Positions 26,156-35,082 of a DNA stretch of 64,000 nt are shown here, in pieces. Both the position numbers and the translations under genes were made by a program. Within the stretch, counting starts at the first letter, position 1. Every line of letters begins with the position of its first letter. Location of the stretch: assembly GCF_017161265.1 (NCBI RefSeq), contig NZ_CP031393.1:1550001-1614000 (forward strand), read 5' to 3'. The stretch comes from Treponema medium. GTDB lineage: Bacteria > Spirochaetota > Spirochaetia > Treponematales > Treponemataceae. The notes under the pieces were generated by a model that saw nothing but the letters and a program-made list of their open reading frames with translations, was not told the origin of the DNA and did no database searches.

Positions 26156-26333
26156 GTTGAGCAGTTGTACATCTTTGTACAACTGCTCAACGTCGAGTTT
26201 TTCTAGTGAAAAACTCGCTGCTACATAGAACCACGGACATCCTCGCCCAAAAATGTACATCCGTGTACATTTTTGGGCTGCAAGTTTGCAAGCAAACACG
26301 TTGCTGCGTGGAACCACGCCCGTCCTTGGGCGT
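26156..26333 (+). repeat. Two hairpin cassettes in tandem
   Basis: First cassette: a perfect 15-bp stem (26156-26170/26177-26191, loop ATCTTT), then CGAGTTTTTC/GAAAAACTCG (26194-26217), then the linker ..TAGAACCA with a decayed short hairpin. Second cassette: a perfect 15-bp stem GCCCAAAAATGTACA with loop TCCG (26245-26278), GTTTGC/GCAAAC (26284-26297), the linker GTGGAACCA, and ACGCCC/GGGCGT (26316-26333). They lie between the AAA gene and queH. Confidence 0.75.
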
Positions 26334-26334
26334 T

Positions 26335-26395
26335 CTGATACGTTGAGGATTAATTTGTGCGCAGCAACGAAGTAGATGTGCCGTATATTTTCAAA
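26335..26395 (+). repeat. Family B right half (copy B3), reaching into the queH stop codon
   Basis: TACGTTGAGGATTAATTTGTGCGCAGCAACG and then CCGTATATTTTCAAAAGG match the right half of family B. The left half is replaced by the cassette array. On the minus strand, the CTTTTGA of the repeat end supplies the last codons and stop of queH. Confidence 0.65.
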
Positions 26396-27017
26396 AGGTG
26401 CGGGAGAACTCGCAGCCACAGTAGTCTTGTCGGTACAACCCCAACTCCTTGCTGAGCCTAATGGACTCCAGATATCCGTCTTTTTTCTTAAAGTCGCTCG
26501 GCAGCCATCGGCACTTGTCCGTGGCAAGCTCCATGCCGATTTCGTTGATTTTTGCTGCGCTTTTAAGCGGGCTGAGCGAAAGTGTCGTGCAGAAAAAATC
26601 AAAACCTTGAGCTGTTGCTTCGCGTACTGTTGCTGCAAGCCGGAGCCGATAACAACGGAAGCAGCGCTCTCCGCCTTCAGGGCAATCCGTATAGCCTTCC
26701 GCTATTTCGAGGAATTGTTCATGGTTATAGTCCCGTATCGCATAATCGATTCGGTATGGAAATTCTTTTGACGTATTATACTGTTCGATTAAACGGATTT
26801 GTTCATCCGCCCGGGTACGGTATTCGAGCTGGGTATCAATGTTGGGATTATAATAGAAGACAGTTAACTTAAAATATCCGGAAAGCCGTTTTATTACCGA
26901 AGAACTGCACGGCGCACAGCACGAATGGAGCAGCAGCCGCGGTGGAGCTTCGGTAGTAAAGGAGTCGCCAAGCTCCGCAATGGTTTGTTCCATTAATAAT
27001 TGAAAATTTTGCTTCAT
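26391..27017 (-). CDS. queH: Epoxyqueuosine reductase QueH
   Basis: This 208-aa protein belongs to the former DUF208 family. It reduces epoxyqueuosine to queuosine in tRNA, the last step of that wobble-base modification, replacing QueG. Cysteine and metal motifs are visible: LLHSCCAPCSSSV near residue 26, CPEGGERCFRCYRLRL in the middle and QDYCGCEFS at the C-terminus, giving the paired Cys ligands of its iron-sulfur and metal sites. FFCTTLSLSPLKSA is also typical. Its ATG overlaps the stop of the upstream DHH gene (ATGA), so the two are co-translated. The last codons lie in a family-B repeat. Confidence 0.92.
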   Translation of the reverse strand: MKQNFQLLMEQTIAELGDSFTTEAPPRLLLHSCCAPCSSSVIKRLSGYFKLTVFYYNPNIDTQLEYRTRADEQIRLIEQYNTSKEFPYRIDYAIRDYNHEQFLEIAEGYTDCPEGGERCFRCYRLRLAATVREATAQGFDFFCTTLSLSPLKSAAKINEIGMELATDKCRWLPSDFKKKDGYLESIRLSKELGLYRQDYCGCEFSRTF

Positions 27018-28219
27018 ACCAATATGTTTTGTTTAATAAAAGATTGGATGTCTTCAAGCAGCGTATAAAGCGAGCTTCCGGATTCTCGGGGCAGCCGAAA
27101 AGCAATGGCGCCGGGATGACCGCCTCCGTCCGTAATCTTAAAATGAGTAAGCACCGGGTGTAAATTAATGCCTCGTACCGTTTCGCTTGCACGGATACGG
27201 CACTGTATTTTATTGGACTTGCCGGGAGAATCATAGTAGGCGGAAATCCCTACTCCTTCGACTTTCTCTGCAATGGCATTGGTTGCTTCCTTAATCATAC
27301 CGGTAAACTGTGCGTATTCAATACTTGCAAAGAAAGCATTCGACTCATCTTCCGACAAGATAATCGTTCCAATGTGTCCGGTATATTTAGCGCGGTCAAT
27401 AATGGTATGGTAGATTTTCTCGGTTTCGGCATCGGTCGTCTCCATCACATCAAGCAGCCGTTCCATCGATTCGATTTTTTTTGTACGTCCCTCCGAATGG
27501 GTACTTATCCGCAACATCAAATTTAAATGATTAGAAAAATAGTCAAAAACTTCTTTATCGTGCGGGTTGGAAATGTAATTTCCCATTTTTGCATCGCCGA
27601 GCATACCGGTCAAGAGTGTCAGCACCAGATTTCGTGAATAAAGCTCTTCAATGCTGTAACGCTGCCGTATTTCGGGGTGAGTTGCTAATTTATAGCATAT
27701 TCGACATAATATTTCGCAAGTGCTTGAGGCATGGAGAACTAAAGAATAGGCGGGATCTCCAATATATGCGGCATCGGAATCAAAGTGATGGTCTACTTCA
27801 AGTTTTGGAATAGACGGCGTATTAAGAAAATCATAGATACAGCCGTTTGCGGCAATCATATCAGGCTTTGGTGTATCTAAGATACAGAGCACTTCAACGG
27901 AACGGATCGGCGGCATTGTTCCATAGTATATATTGATCTTATTATATTTGCAGATAGAAGTGAGAAATTTAAGGTTTTCAGGCGGTACGGATTCTAAAAA
28001 AATGCTGACATGTTTATTAAACTTACGTAATAACAACGCTCCTGCAACTGTCGATGCATAGCAATCTTCATCAGGGCTTTGGTGACCGAGAATCAAGAAT
28101 GAGCGGTGTGCTTTCATGAGATAATAAATATTTTGTATAACACGATTCCGCGCTCCGATGGTCATATTCTGCCGTTTAAAGCGCAAATCGGGTGTAAATT
28201 TGTTCCCCTGAGAATCCAT
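27014..28219 (-). CDS. DHH-family phosphoesterase
   Basis: This 401-aa protein has an N-terminal DHH-like core: FLILGHQSPDEDCYASTVA near 43 (DxD metal site), VLCILDTPKPDMI, KLEVDHHFDSDAAYIG (the DHH motif) and a C-terminal DHHA1-type GGGHPGAIAFRLPR with IKCRIRASE-like nucleotide contacts. Such proteins hydrolyse short oligonucleotides or cyclic dinucleotides (NrnA, GdpP type). No PAS or GGDEF domain is fused, so an NrnA-like soluble enzyme is likely, although it is longer than typical NrnA (about 310-340 aa). It is the first gene of an operon with queH. Confidence 0.85.
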   Translation of the reverse strand: MDSQGNKFTPDLRFKRQNMTIGARNRVIQNIYYLMKAHRSFLILGHQSPDEDCYASTVAGALLLRKFNKHVSIFLESVPPENLKFLTSICKYNKINIYYGTMPPIRSVEVLCILDTPKPDMIAANGCIYDFLNTPSIPKLEVDHHFDSDAAYIGDPAYSLVLHASSTCEILCRICYKLATHPEIRQRYSIEELYSRNLVLTLLTGMLGDAKMGNYISNPHDKEVFDYFSNHLNLMLRISTHSEGRTKKIESMERLLDVMETTDAETEKIYHTIIDRAKYTGHIGTIILSEDESNAFFASIEYAQFTGMIKEATNAIAEKVEGVGISAYYDSPGKSNKIQCRIRASETVRGINLHPVLTHFKITDGGGHPGAIAFRLPRESGSSLYTLLEDIQSFIKQNILV

Positions 28220-28337
28220 ATAGAATTATTATAACATACTTTCTAATAAAGTGTTATCCCAAAATACATTTTTTAGGAAAATGTCTCATGCGGTCAATAC
28301 AGAAGTTGCAGAAACCTGATGCAGTCGCCTTCCTTTT

Positions 28338-28364
28338 GTACGAAATTTTTGAAAAATTTCGTAC
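28338..28364. repeat. Family D hairpin (D2)
   Basis: GTACGAAATTTTT and AAAAATTTCGTAC form a near-perfect palindrome. It follows a family-A-type end (CCTGATGCAGTCGCC at 28316) and precedes family C and A4, making a chain of repeats. The stretch 28220-28719 holds no gene. Confidence 0.7.
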
Positions 28365-28370
28365 GGTTTT

Positions 28371-28485
28371 ATTCGTGCGGAGGGTTTAATACCCCGACGC
28401 TCTGCGTCGTAACAAAGGGTATGAAAGCCGACTGCAACCACCTTATGAGAACAACATACCTCGACGCTCGCGTCGGGGTTGTTGA
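28371..28485 (+). repeat. Family C repeat (copy C2)
   Basis: It runs from ATTCGTGCGGAGGG to GTTGAT, with two CCCCGACGC-type hairpins and the central AAAGCCGACTGCAACCACC. It matches C1 at 11809-11946 in the opposite orientation. Confidence 0.75.
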
Positions 28486-28495
28486 TTTAAGAATA

Positions 28496-28639
28496 GGGCG
28501 ACTGCATTAGGTGGAGTAGAGCAACTGGCGAAGAATCAGGAGGCTGTGAGACCATTTGAACCGCGAAGAGGTTCAATTTTGGTTGAAGAGCCTCCTGATT
28601 CTTCGGGGAATTCCTACAAGAAACCTGATGCAGCTGCCT
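28496..28639. repeat. Family A foldback repeat, copy A4 (empty loop)
   Basis: Outer arms GGGCGACTGCATTAGG and CCTGATGCAGCTGCC; middle arms CGAAGAATCAGGAGGC and GCCTCCTGATTCTTCG; apex GAACC-GCGAAGA-GGTTC. The middle arms differ from other copies on both sides and still pair perfectly. The IS at 28650 starts only a few bases to the right. Confidence 0.78.
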
Positions 28640-28649
28640 TTATGAGCTC

Positions 28650-30007
28650 CGTATTTACTCACGTAAAAATCTAACCGAAAGGATTGCGGTTACTCAAGTA
28701 AAAATCTAACCGTAGCACTCTATGTCCAAGGTTGAGCCATAGAGATAAGTTTACTTTGCAAGCTTTGCGTTGTTTCAAGCAGCTGTTGTAAATCCAAGTT
28801 GTTCTTCCTGCGGCACAGCTCAGCTTTTACCGCCTCGCTTACATCAGAGCTTTCCATCAGCCTGCAATACGGAGTCTTTGCCGTATCATATTTTTTTATG
28901 ACCTTTGCGTCTATCCGTTTTTTTGAAATAATTTTCATCGAAGGAAAAAAGAAATTGACGAGCTTATTATACTGCTGATAAAGGTCAGCCATAACCGCTC
29001 GCGCAGCTTCTCCCTCAAAGCGATAGTAACCGACAATGTGCCTTACGACACTATCATTTTTCTGTTCAACAAAACAATTATCATTCTTTTTATACGATCG
29101 GCTCCGAGTGAAGATAATCTCATTACTTTTACACCATTGCAACAGCTGTGTATTTTTGAACTCACTTCCGTTGTCGCTATCAATACCTTTCATCTGAAAC
29201 GGGAGCTTCTCTTTCACATCTTCTATTGCTTCTTTTACCCAACGATGAGCTTTGTTTAAAAGGGCTCTATTTTCCGTCCAGCCTGAATGAACATCGGTAA
29301 GGGTAAGCGTGCAAATATACTGTCCTTGGGTACTTATGCCGCAGTTGGCAACGGTGTCAACCTCAAAAAAACCCGGCTTCCGTTCATCCCAATCGAAAAA
29401 GGTACGGATGGGGATGAGCTTATTAAGATTCTTTACAGGTCGTGTTGTTGAAATACCGCGGATGGAATGTTTTGGGATTTCCGGTTTAAGAATCCTGCCG
29501 ACTGTCGCGCTTGATATGCGGGCGAGTTTTGCTTTCAGTTTTTCATCATAGCTGAACTTTTGAGCAAAGTAATCGATATTATCCCGAATGAACGGCACGA
29601 GCCGTTTTGCACACAGATACATCGAAAAAATCCACAGCCGGATGACTTCTTGTTGTACGTCTTGACCGTAGTATTTTTCATAGTTCCGCTTTTTACGTGT
29701 CTTTGTAATAACCTGTACGCTCTGTCTTGCGACATTGTTAAAGTGCGTGAGTTTTACGTATGCACTGTTTTTCAGAACGTGAATGGCATACTTTCGATTG
29801 TAACCGGTTGTTGCGATGAACTCATCGAGGATTTTCGTCTTTTGTTTCTTTGCTGCCGTACAATACCGTTTTGCCGTTTCTTCGCTCAATTTCTTTTTTG
29901 TTTTCATGTCTAACCCCATTGTGCCCTTCCTTTGGGCTTCTATTTTGGGTTAGATTTTTACGTGATGCACCGCTTCTTTTTCGGTTAGATTTAACGTGAT
30001 TCAATGC
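28650..30007 (-). mobile_element. Integrase-type (rve) insertion sequence with doubled terminal repeats
   Basis: The ends carry inverted copies of ACGTAAAAATCTAACCG, two at each end (28662-28708 and 29947-30004), separated by about 30 bp. GAGCTC flanks the element on both sides (28644-28649 and 30008-30013), a probable 6-bp target duplication. A single transposase gene fills the interior. A solo end of the same element lies at 5061-5122. Confidence 0.8.
28720..29919 (-). CDS. DDE integrase-type transposase
   Basis: This 399-aa protein has an N-terminal helix-turn-helix-like region (FIATTGYNRKYAIHVLKN), then an rve/RNase H-like catalytic core. The first Asp is in FFEVDTVANCG, the second in GIDSDNGSEFKN, and the Glu in NCFVEQKNDSVVRH. 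The arrangement matches ISNCY or IS481-like transposases. It appears full-length with no frameshift. The start could also be the Met five codons in (29907). It lies inside the element at 28650-30007. Confidence 0.88.
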   Translation of the reverse strand: MGLDMKTKKKLSEETAKRYCTAAKKQKTKILDEFIATTGYNRKYAIHVLKNSAYVKLTHFNNVARQSVQVITKTRKKRNYEKYYGQDVQQEVIRLWIFSMYLCAKRLVPFIRDNIDYFAQKFSYDEKLKAKLARISSATVGRILKPEIPKHSIRGISTTRPVKNLNKLIPIRTFFDWDERKPGFFEVDTVANCGISTQGQYICTLTLTDVHSGWTENRALLNKAHRWVKEAIEDVKEKLPFQMKGIDSDNGSEFKNTQLLQWCKSNEIIFTRSRSYKKNDNCFVEQKNDSVVRHIVGYYRFEGEAARAVMADLYQQYNKLVNFFFPSMKIISKKRIDAKVIKKYDTAKTPYCRLMESSDVSEAVKAELCRRKNNLDLQQLLETTQSLQSKLISMAQPWT

Positions 30008-30066
30008 GAGCTCTAGGCTTTTTAACATTTTTTTGATAAAATTGACCGAATTACGGAGAAAAAATC

Positions 30067-31239
30067 ATGGAAAATGCACTTTGTTTTCATAATGCAACGG
30101 TAGTAACCGGTTACTCATTAATGGAAAACGGCTGCGTCTATGTTAAGGACGGTAAGATTGAGGATGTCTTTAGCGAGCGCCGTTTTTTAAATAAACGTTT
30201 TTCTCCGGAAGTACGTATCATCGATGTCGATAAAGCATATATTGCTCCGGGGCTGATTGATACCCATATCCACGGCTTTGCAGGGTTTGGGACGGAGGAC
30301 AGTTCTCCCGATTCCATCCTTGGTATGTCGAAGGCTCTTGCTGAATATGGCGTAACAGCCTTTAATCCTACACTGTATCCGACCGATCCGGAGAATATGA
30401 TCGAATGTATTCGCGCAATTGTTGATGCGATGGGGCATGAAGAAGGTGCGACCATCATGGGAGTGCACCTTGAAGGTCCGTTCATTTCGCCGGAAAAACC
30501 CGGAGCGTTAAGCCCTTCCGCAATCAGTCCCGTCAATATTGATTTGATGGATAAGCTTTGGGCTGCTTCAAACGGAAATATCGTCAATATGACCGTAGCT
30601 CCAGAGCTTAAAAATATGCGTGAGCTGGCACTCTACTGCATCAAAAAAAATATTGTGCTGCAGGCGGGGCATACCAATGCGCTCTACGAGAATATGCTTG
30701 AAGGAATGCAGGCGGGGATTTTACATTCGACACATCTCTTTAACGCAATGAGCCAAATGCATCATCGTAATCCGGGAGCCGTCGGTGCGATTTTAATCCA
30801 TCCGGAAATGTCCTGCGAAATTATCGCGGACGGTATCCATGTTCATCCTGATCTTATCCGGCTATTGGCACGGGATAAACCGATTGATAAGATTGTCTTA
30901 ATAACCGATAGTCTCAAGCCGACGGAACAGCATGACGGTACGTTGATTGCGAACGGAGAAGAAGTTGTGCTCCAAGGCGGTTGTTTCCATCGTAAAAGGG
31001 ATGGGGTTATTGCAGGCTCAAGCCTTTCGATGATTCGCGGGGTTAAAAATCTTGTATCTTTCGGTTTCCCGATAGAGACTGCCGTTCGCTTCGGCTCTGC
31101 AAATCCGGCAGAAATTATGCGGTATTCCAAACGCGGTTCCATTATGCCGGGGTATAAAGGAGATCTTATCGTATTCGATAAGCAGTTCAATGTGCTTGCA
31201 ACCGTCATAAAAGGAAATTTGAAAAAAAATTTATTTTAA
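30067..31239 (+). CDS. nagA: N-acetylglucosamine-6-phosphate deacetylase
   Basis: This 390-aa protein is of usual NagA length. It removes acetate from GlcNAc-6-P to give glucosamine-6-P. Amidohydrolase motifs are present: LIDTHIHGFAG near 64 (metal His pair), MGVHLEGPFISPEKPGAL (metal Glu), LQAGHTNA and STHLFNAMSQMHHRNPGAVG (metal and substrate His), and VLITDSLKP with the catalytic Asp. nagB follows about 130 bp downstream, giving a complete route from GlcNAc-6-P to fructose-6-P. ACGGAG precedes ATG 30067. Confidence 0.95.
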   Translation: MENALCFHNATVVTGYSLMENGCVYVKDGKIEDVFSERRFLNKRFSPEVRIIDVDKAYIAPGLIDTHIHGFAGFGTEDSSPDSILGMSKALAEYGVTAFNPTLYPTDPENMIECIRAIVDAMGHEEGATIMGVHLEGPFISPEKPGALSPSAISPVNIDLMDKLWAASNGNIVNMTVAPELKNMRELALYCIKKNIVLQAGHTNALYENMLEGMQAGILHSTHLFNAMSQMHHRNPGAVGAILIHPEMSCEIIADGIHVHPDLIRLLARDKPIDKIVLITDSLKPTEQHDGTLIANGEEVVLQGGCFHRKRDGVIAGSSLSMIRGVKNLVSFGFPIETAVRFGSANPAEIMRYSKRGSIMPGYKGDLIVFDKQFNVLATVIKGNLKKNLF

Positions 31240-31296
31240 AGAAAAAATATGACGAGGACTTGCTAAAAATATAACCTGTGTTTTTAGAAGCTATCA

Positions 31297-31332
31297 GCGT
31301 ATCTCTTAAAACTTCAGTTTTGAGAGATACGC
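31297..31332. terminator. Strong hairpin between nagA and nagB
   Basis: A 16- to 17-bp stem with one mismatch, GCGTATCTCTTAAAACT/TTTTGAGAGATACGC, has loop TCAG. It belongs to the loose family-E type. It may tune nagA relative to nagB expression or act as an mRNA stabiliser; no T run follows. Confidence 0.55.
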
Positions 31333-31370
31333 ATCAAAATGTTACTGCAAACGTTTGTATAGGAGAAGCT

Positions 31371-32177
31371 ATGCGTTTAATTATAAAACCCGATTATGAT
31401 GCCTGTTCCGTATGGGCGGCAGATTACATTTGCAAAAAAATTACGGACTTTGCTCCATCTGCATCAAAGCCGTTCGTGCTTGGTTTACCAACCGGTTCTA
31501 CACCGCTCGGTGTTTACAAAGAATTGATTAAACGGCATCGAGAAGGGAACATTTCGTTTCAGGATGTTGTTACTTTTAATATGGATGAGTATGTCGGTTT
31601 ATCTCCCGACCATCCGCAAAGTTATCACTACTTTATGTATGAAAACTTTTTTAAGCACATCGATATCGCCCCCGCCAATGTCCACATTTTAGATGGTATG
31701 GCGAAAGATCCTGAGGCTGAATGCAAAAAATACGAAGCGGCGATTGCACAGTACGGAAAAATTCATCTCTTTATGGGCGGAGTTGGAGCAGACGGGCATA
31801 TTGCCTTCAATGAACCCGGTTCTTCTCTTGCGTCCCGCACACGTCAGAAAACACTGACACAGGATACCATTGCGATGAATGCCCGCTTTTTTAACGGCGA
31901 TACGGCAGCCGTTCCCAAGACAGCGCTGACCGTCGGTATCGGTACGATTACCGATGCGGAAGAAGTGATGATCCTTGCAACCGGTTACAACAAAGCGCGG
32001 GCTGTGCGTCATGCAGTGGAAGGCAGCGTCAATCATATCTGGACGATTTCTGCGCTCCAACTGCACCCGCATGCAATCATCGTGTGCGACGAACCGGCAA
32101 CCGATGAACTCCGTGTTGGAACCGTCCGGTATTTTAAAGATATCGAATCTTCAATTTCAGCAGGCGGAACAAAATAA
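31371..32177 (+). CDS. nagB: Glucosamine-6-phosphate deaminase
   Basis: This 268-aa protein starts at ATG 31371 with AGGAG six bases upstream; the frame is open further up to 31278, but that extension lacks a ribosome site and family similarity. It converts glucosamine-6-P to fructose-6-P and ammonia. Motifs: [37 protein letters not shown] (catalytic Asp), [20 protein letters not shown] with the catalytic His, and LTVGIGTI. It lies downstream of nagA and 2 bp before the next gene. Confidence 0.95.
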   Translation: MRLIIKPDYDACSVWAADYICKKITDFAPSASKPFVLGLPTGSTPLGVYKELIKRHREGNISFQDVVTFNMDEYVGLSPDHPQSYHYFMYENFFKHIDIAPANVHILDGMAKDPEAECKKYEAAIAQYGKIHLFMGGVGADGHIAFNEPGSSLASRTRQKTLTQDTIAMNARFFNGDTAAVPKTALTVGIGTITDAEEVMILATGYNKARAVRHAVEGSVNHIWTISALQLHPHAIIVCDEPATDELRVGTVRYFKDIESSISAGGTK

Positions 32178-32179
32178 GC

Positions 32180-33274
32180 ATGCAGAAATCACTCAAGTTT
32201 CAAACCGTTTCTTTTTTCATCATTCTGGCGATTACCGTTGTGCTGGTAGCGCGGGTTTTCCTGCCTTACGCGAGCGTACTGTTATGGTCGGCTATTCTCT
32301 ACATCATGTTCGCTCCGCTGTACCATAAACTACTTAAAAAGTTGAAACCTGAGTCACGATGGTTTAAAATGCAGCAGAGAATTATCGCTGCTTTATTTTC
32401 GGTCGGCATTATCATACTGGTTGCCGGAATACTGTTCTTTTTTGCCATAAAGTTGATTGGACAAGGGCAGATGTTCGTAAAGAAAATGATGAACTTTTTC
32501 GTTACGCACCCGCAGTTATTGAGAATGGAAAAAGATGCGCCGCTCAACGAATTAGTCATGCAGATTTCGATGGGAACAATCGATCTTTCGGTATTCGATG
32601 TAAAAAAAGAGCTGATGAATTTATTTCTGCAATATGCGAATACAATTGTCCGTTATGCGACAAGTCTTGCAAAAAATATTGGTAATTTTGTGCTTTCGCT
32701 CCTATTTATGTGTTTCGCACTCTATTTTCTTTTTATCGACGGGCAATACCTCGCTTCGGTTTTTGTAACGGCTATTCCGATTCAAGTGTCGGAAGGACAA
32801 AAGCTGGCGGCAAAAGTAAAGGACACTATTACCAACCTTTTTATGGGGTACTTTCTCGTATCGATATGTCAGTTTGCAGCGGCGTTTATCGTGTACACTA
32901 TTTTTCAGGTGGAAGGAGCGCTGCTCTTGTCCTTTTTAACCTTTTTCAGTTCGTTTTTGCCCTTACTCGGCTGTGCGTTGGTATGGGTGCCGATCGCGAT
33001 TGAAATATTCTTAACAGCCGGTGTACTCAAAGGGATTCTTTTTTTCTGCGTTGCCGGTTTTTTTATCAGTTCGGTTGATAATGTGTTGCGACCGATGTTT
33101 TTAAAAGATCGTATTCAAATACATCCGCTGCTCATTTTCTTTTCGATACTCGGCGGCATTCGGTTTTTTAAGCTGAACGGAATTGTGCTTGGGCCGTTGT
33201 TTGTCATCCTCTTGTTTACGCTGATCGATATTGCACGGACTTCGGATAGTACGGATGTTGAAGAGCAGTCTTGA
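32180..33274 (+). CDS. AI-2E family transporter (multi-pass membrane protein)
   Basis: This 364-aa protein has about eight hydrophobic segments, a first pair at 12-55, one near 70-95, and a cluster from 160 to 345. The C-terminal half shows the family pattern FLTFFSSFLPLLGCALVWVP and SVDNVLRPMFLKDRIQIHPLL. Members have been proposed as AI-2 exporters, Na+/H+ antiporters or permeases, so the substrate is open. It starts 2 bp after the nagB stop, and its end overlaps the aroG region by a few bases, so nagB, this gene and aroG are probably cotranscribed. Confidence 0.85.
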   Translation: MQKSLKFQTVSFFIILAITVVLVARVFLPYASVLLWSAILYIMFAPLYHKLLKKLKPESRWFKMQQRIIAALFSVGIIILVAGILFFFAIKLIGQGQMFVKKMMNFFVTHPQLLRMEKDAPLNELVMQISMGTIDLSVFDVKKELMNLFLQYANTIVRYATSLAKNIGNFVLSLLFMCFALYFLFIDGQYLASVFVTAIPIQVSEGQKLAAKVKDTITNLFMGYFLVSICQFAAAFIVYTIFQVEGALLLSFLTFFSSFLPLLGCALVWVPIAIEIFLTAGVLKGILFFCVAGFFISSVDNVLRPMFLKDRIQIHPLLIFFSILGGIRFFKLNGIVLGPLFVILLFTLIDIARTSDSTDVEEQS

Positions 33275-33276
33275 CC

Positions 33277-34347
33277 ATGAATAGCCACCCGCTGTTATAC
33301 CATCGGCGTATTGAACGAGTTCATCCGCTGCTTTCGCCGCAGCTTATGCTTGAAAAAATCCCTGTATCGGATGCGTCATGTCGGACGGTATTGACCGGAA
33401 GAAAAGAGGTGGAAGCGATTTTGTCCGGCGCCGATAACCGGTTTTTATTGATTGCCGGGCCGTGTTCCATCCACGATCCGATCTCTGCACTGGATTATGC
33501 AAAGCGGTTAATGCGTCTGCGGACAAAATACCGCGACCGCTTTTGTATTATTATGCGGGTGTATTTTGAAAAGCCGCGTACCGGTTTGGGCTGGCGCGGC
33601 TTGATTGTAGAGCCCGCACTTGATGGGGTTATTAATATTACCGGTGGGCTGGAGACGGCGCGTAAAACGCTGAGCGCTATTACCGAACTGGGGCTGCCGG
33701 CCGCTTCGGAGCTGCTCGACCCTATTGTGCCGCAATATACTGCGGATTTTATCAGCTGGGCGTCTATTGGTGCGCGCTCCGCCGAAAGTCAGATACATCG
33801 GGAACTTGCTTCGGGGCTGTCGATGCCGGTCGGTTTTAAGAACCCTACTGACGGCGATATCAGTACGGCGATAAACGCGATTGTTTCCGCACGGGAACCG
33901 CATGCCTTTCTCGGTCTTATGCAAAACGGCAATCCCGCCGTAATGCATACGAGCGGCAATGAATACGCGCACCTCGTATTGCGGGGCAGCGTACACGGGG
34001 CAAACTGCGACAGGGCTTCAATAGAAGAAAGTTACCGTCTCTTGGCGGAACAGGGCATACGGCCGGCGATCTTGATTGACTGTTCGCACGGCAACTCGCA
34101 ACGGCAGCCCGAAAAGCAGCGGGACATCCTGCTTGAAAGTCTCCGACTGAGGCTGGAACAGCCGCAGCTTGAGGCAATCCGCGGCTGTATGCTCGAAAGC
34201 TTTATTCAGGCAGGTACCGTCTCGCCGGAGCATTGCTCCGAAAAGAGCGAATACGGTAAATCAATTACCGACCCCTGTATGAGCTGGGAAATGACCGAAT
34301 CGCTTCTCACCGAAGCCGCGGATATATGGACAAGGCAACTGCATTAG
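33277..34347 (+). CDS. aroG: 3-deoxy-7-phosphoheptulonate (DAHP) synthase, type I
   Basis: This 356-aa protein catalyses the first step of the shikimate pathway, from phosphoenolpyruvate and erythrose-4-phosphate. Motifs of AroF/G/H: LLIAGPCSIHDPISALDYAK, MRVYFEKPRTGLGWRGLI, ARTTESQ-like GARSAESQIHRELASGL, PVGFKNPTDG, VLRGS and DCSHGNSQ (metal His). I chose ATG 33277; a TTG at 33271 overlapping the previous stop is an alternative. The last codons (Gln-Leu-His-stop, CAACTGCATTAG) coincide with a repeat end resembling the left arm of family A (compare 28499-28510). Confidence 0.94.
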   Translation: MNSHPLLYHRRIERVHPLLSPQLMLEKIPVSDASCRTVLTGRKEVEAILSGADNRFLLIAGPCSIHDPISALDYAKRLMRLRTKYRDRFCIIMRVYFEKPRTGLGWRGLIVEPALDGVINITGGLETARKTLSAITELGLPAASELLDPIVPQYTADFISWASIGARSAESQIHRELASGLSMPVGFKNPTDGDISTAINAIVSAREPHAFLGLMQNGNPAVMHTSGNEYAHLVLRGSVHGANCDRASIEESYRLLAEQGIRPAILIDCSHGNSQRQPEKQRDILLESLRLRLEQPQLEAIRGCMLESFIQAGTVSPEHCSEKSEYGKSITDPCMSWEMTESLLTEAADIWTRQLH

Positions 34348-34369
34348 AAATATTCCAAGCAGTTGCCTT
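34332..34369 (+). terminator. Terminator-like hairpin overlapping the aroG stop
   Basis: AAGGCAACTGC (34332-34342) pairs with GCAGTTGCCTT (34359-34369), followed by CTTT. It looks like an internally deleted family-A repeat that supplies both the stop codon and a terminator. Confidence 0.6.
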
Positions 34370-34374
34370 CTTTA

Positions 34375-34405
34375 CCGTGCAAAATTTTGTCAAAAATTTC
34401 GCACG
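34375..34405. repeat. Family D hairpin (D3)
   Basis: CCGTGCAAAATTTT and AAAAATTTCGCACGG form a stem with one mismatch around GTC. It has the AAATTTT core of D1 but a different base pair set at the foot. It joins the aroG terminator repeat to A5. Confidence 0.7.
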
Positions 34406-34420
34406 GTTTATTTAAAGGAA

Positions 34421-34564
34421 GGGCAAACGCATCAGACGTGTAAATCAAATGTCGCAGAATAAGTGAGGTCGGGCGACCATTTGAGCCGCCAAGCGGCGAA
34501 ATTCTGGTTGAACGGCCTCACTTATTCTGCGGGGTAGTTAAAAAACAGTCTGATGCGTTTGCCC
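34421..34564. repeat. Family A foldback repeat, copy A5 (empty loop)
   Basis: Perfect outer arms GGGCAAACGCATCAGAC/GTCTGATGCGTTTGCCC; middle arms CGCAGAATAAGTGAGG/CCTCACTTATTCTGCG; apex GCCGCCAAGCGGC. It ends 15 bp before the RNase HI start codon. Confidence 0.8.
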
Positions 34565-34579
34565 TATAATGGAGATATT

Positions 34580-35065
34580 ATGACAACAGCAAAAATTAAA
34601 TTGTACACCGACGGAGCATGCTCTCAAAATCCCGGGCCGGGTGGCTGGGCATTCGTGATGATTCTCAAAGATATGCAAGGGGATCAGCCGGATCAGGAAT
34701 TACTGCGGGGTTCCGGCGGAGAAAAACTGACTACGAATAACAGAATGGAATTATCTGCCGTTATTCAAGCGCTTATTGCCTATCAGGAAAAGATACAACC
34801 CCGCTATGCAGACTGTCCGGTAACTCTGCATACGGATTCCCAGTATGTGCAGCAGGGGATTTCTTCATGGATAAAAAAGTGGAAGCTGAACGGATGGCGA
34901 ACGGCTGACAGAGGAGCGGTAAAAAATCAAGACCTTTGGCAGCAGCTCGATGCACTTGCATCTCAACTCAGCCTTGAGTGGATGTGGGTAAAAGGACATG
35001 CCGGCAACCGTTACAACGAACTGTGCGACACCCTCGCCGTAGAAGCGGCAAAAAACGCGAAGTAA
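34580..35065 (+). CDS. rnhA: Ribonuclease HI
   Basis: This 161-aa protein starts at ATG 34580 with GGAG five bases upstream; the longer frame from 34553 lies in repeat DNA. It degrades the RNA of RNA-DNA hybrids. The catalytic DEDD set is visible: Asp in KLYTDGACSQNPGPGGWAFV, Glu in NNRMELSAVIQAL, Asp in LHTDSQYVQQGI, and the late Asp in NELCDTLAVEAA. The handle region KWKLNGWRTADRGAVKNQDLW is present as in bacterial type 1 enzymes. It is followed 17 bp later by a sirtuin gene. Confidence 0.95.
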   Translation: MTTAKIKLYTDGACSQNPGPGGWAFVMILKDMQGDQPDQELLRGSGGEKLTTNNRMELSAVIQALIAYQEKIQPRYADCPVTLHTDSQYVQQGISSWIKKWKLNGWRTADRGAVKNQDLWQQLDALASQLSLEWMWVKGHAGNRYNELCDTLAVEAAKNAK

Positions 35066-35082
35066 TCTAAAGGGAGGCTCGT

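Noticed and set aside
31278-31370. N-terminal extension of NagB
   Set aside because: The extension spans the nagA-nagB hairpin and has no ribosome site; ATG 31371 has a good one and matches the family start.
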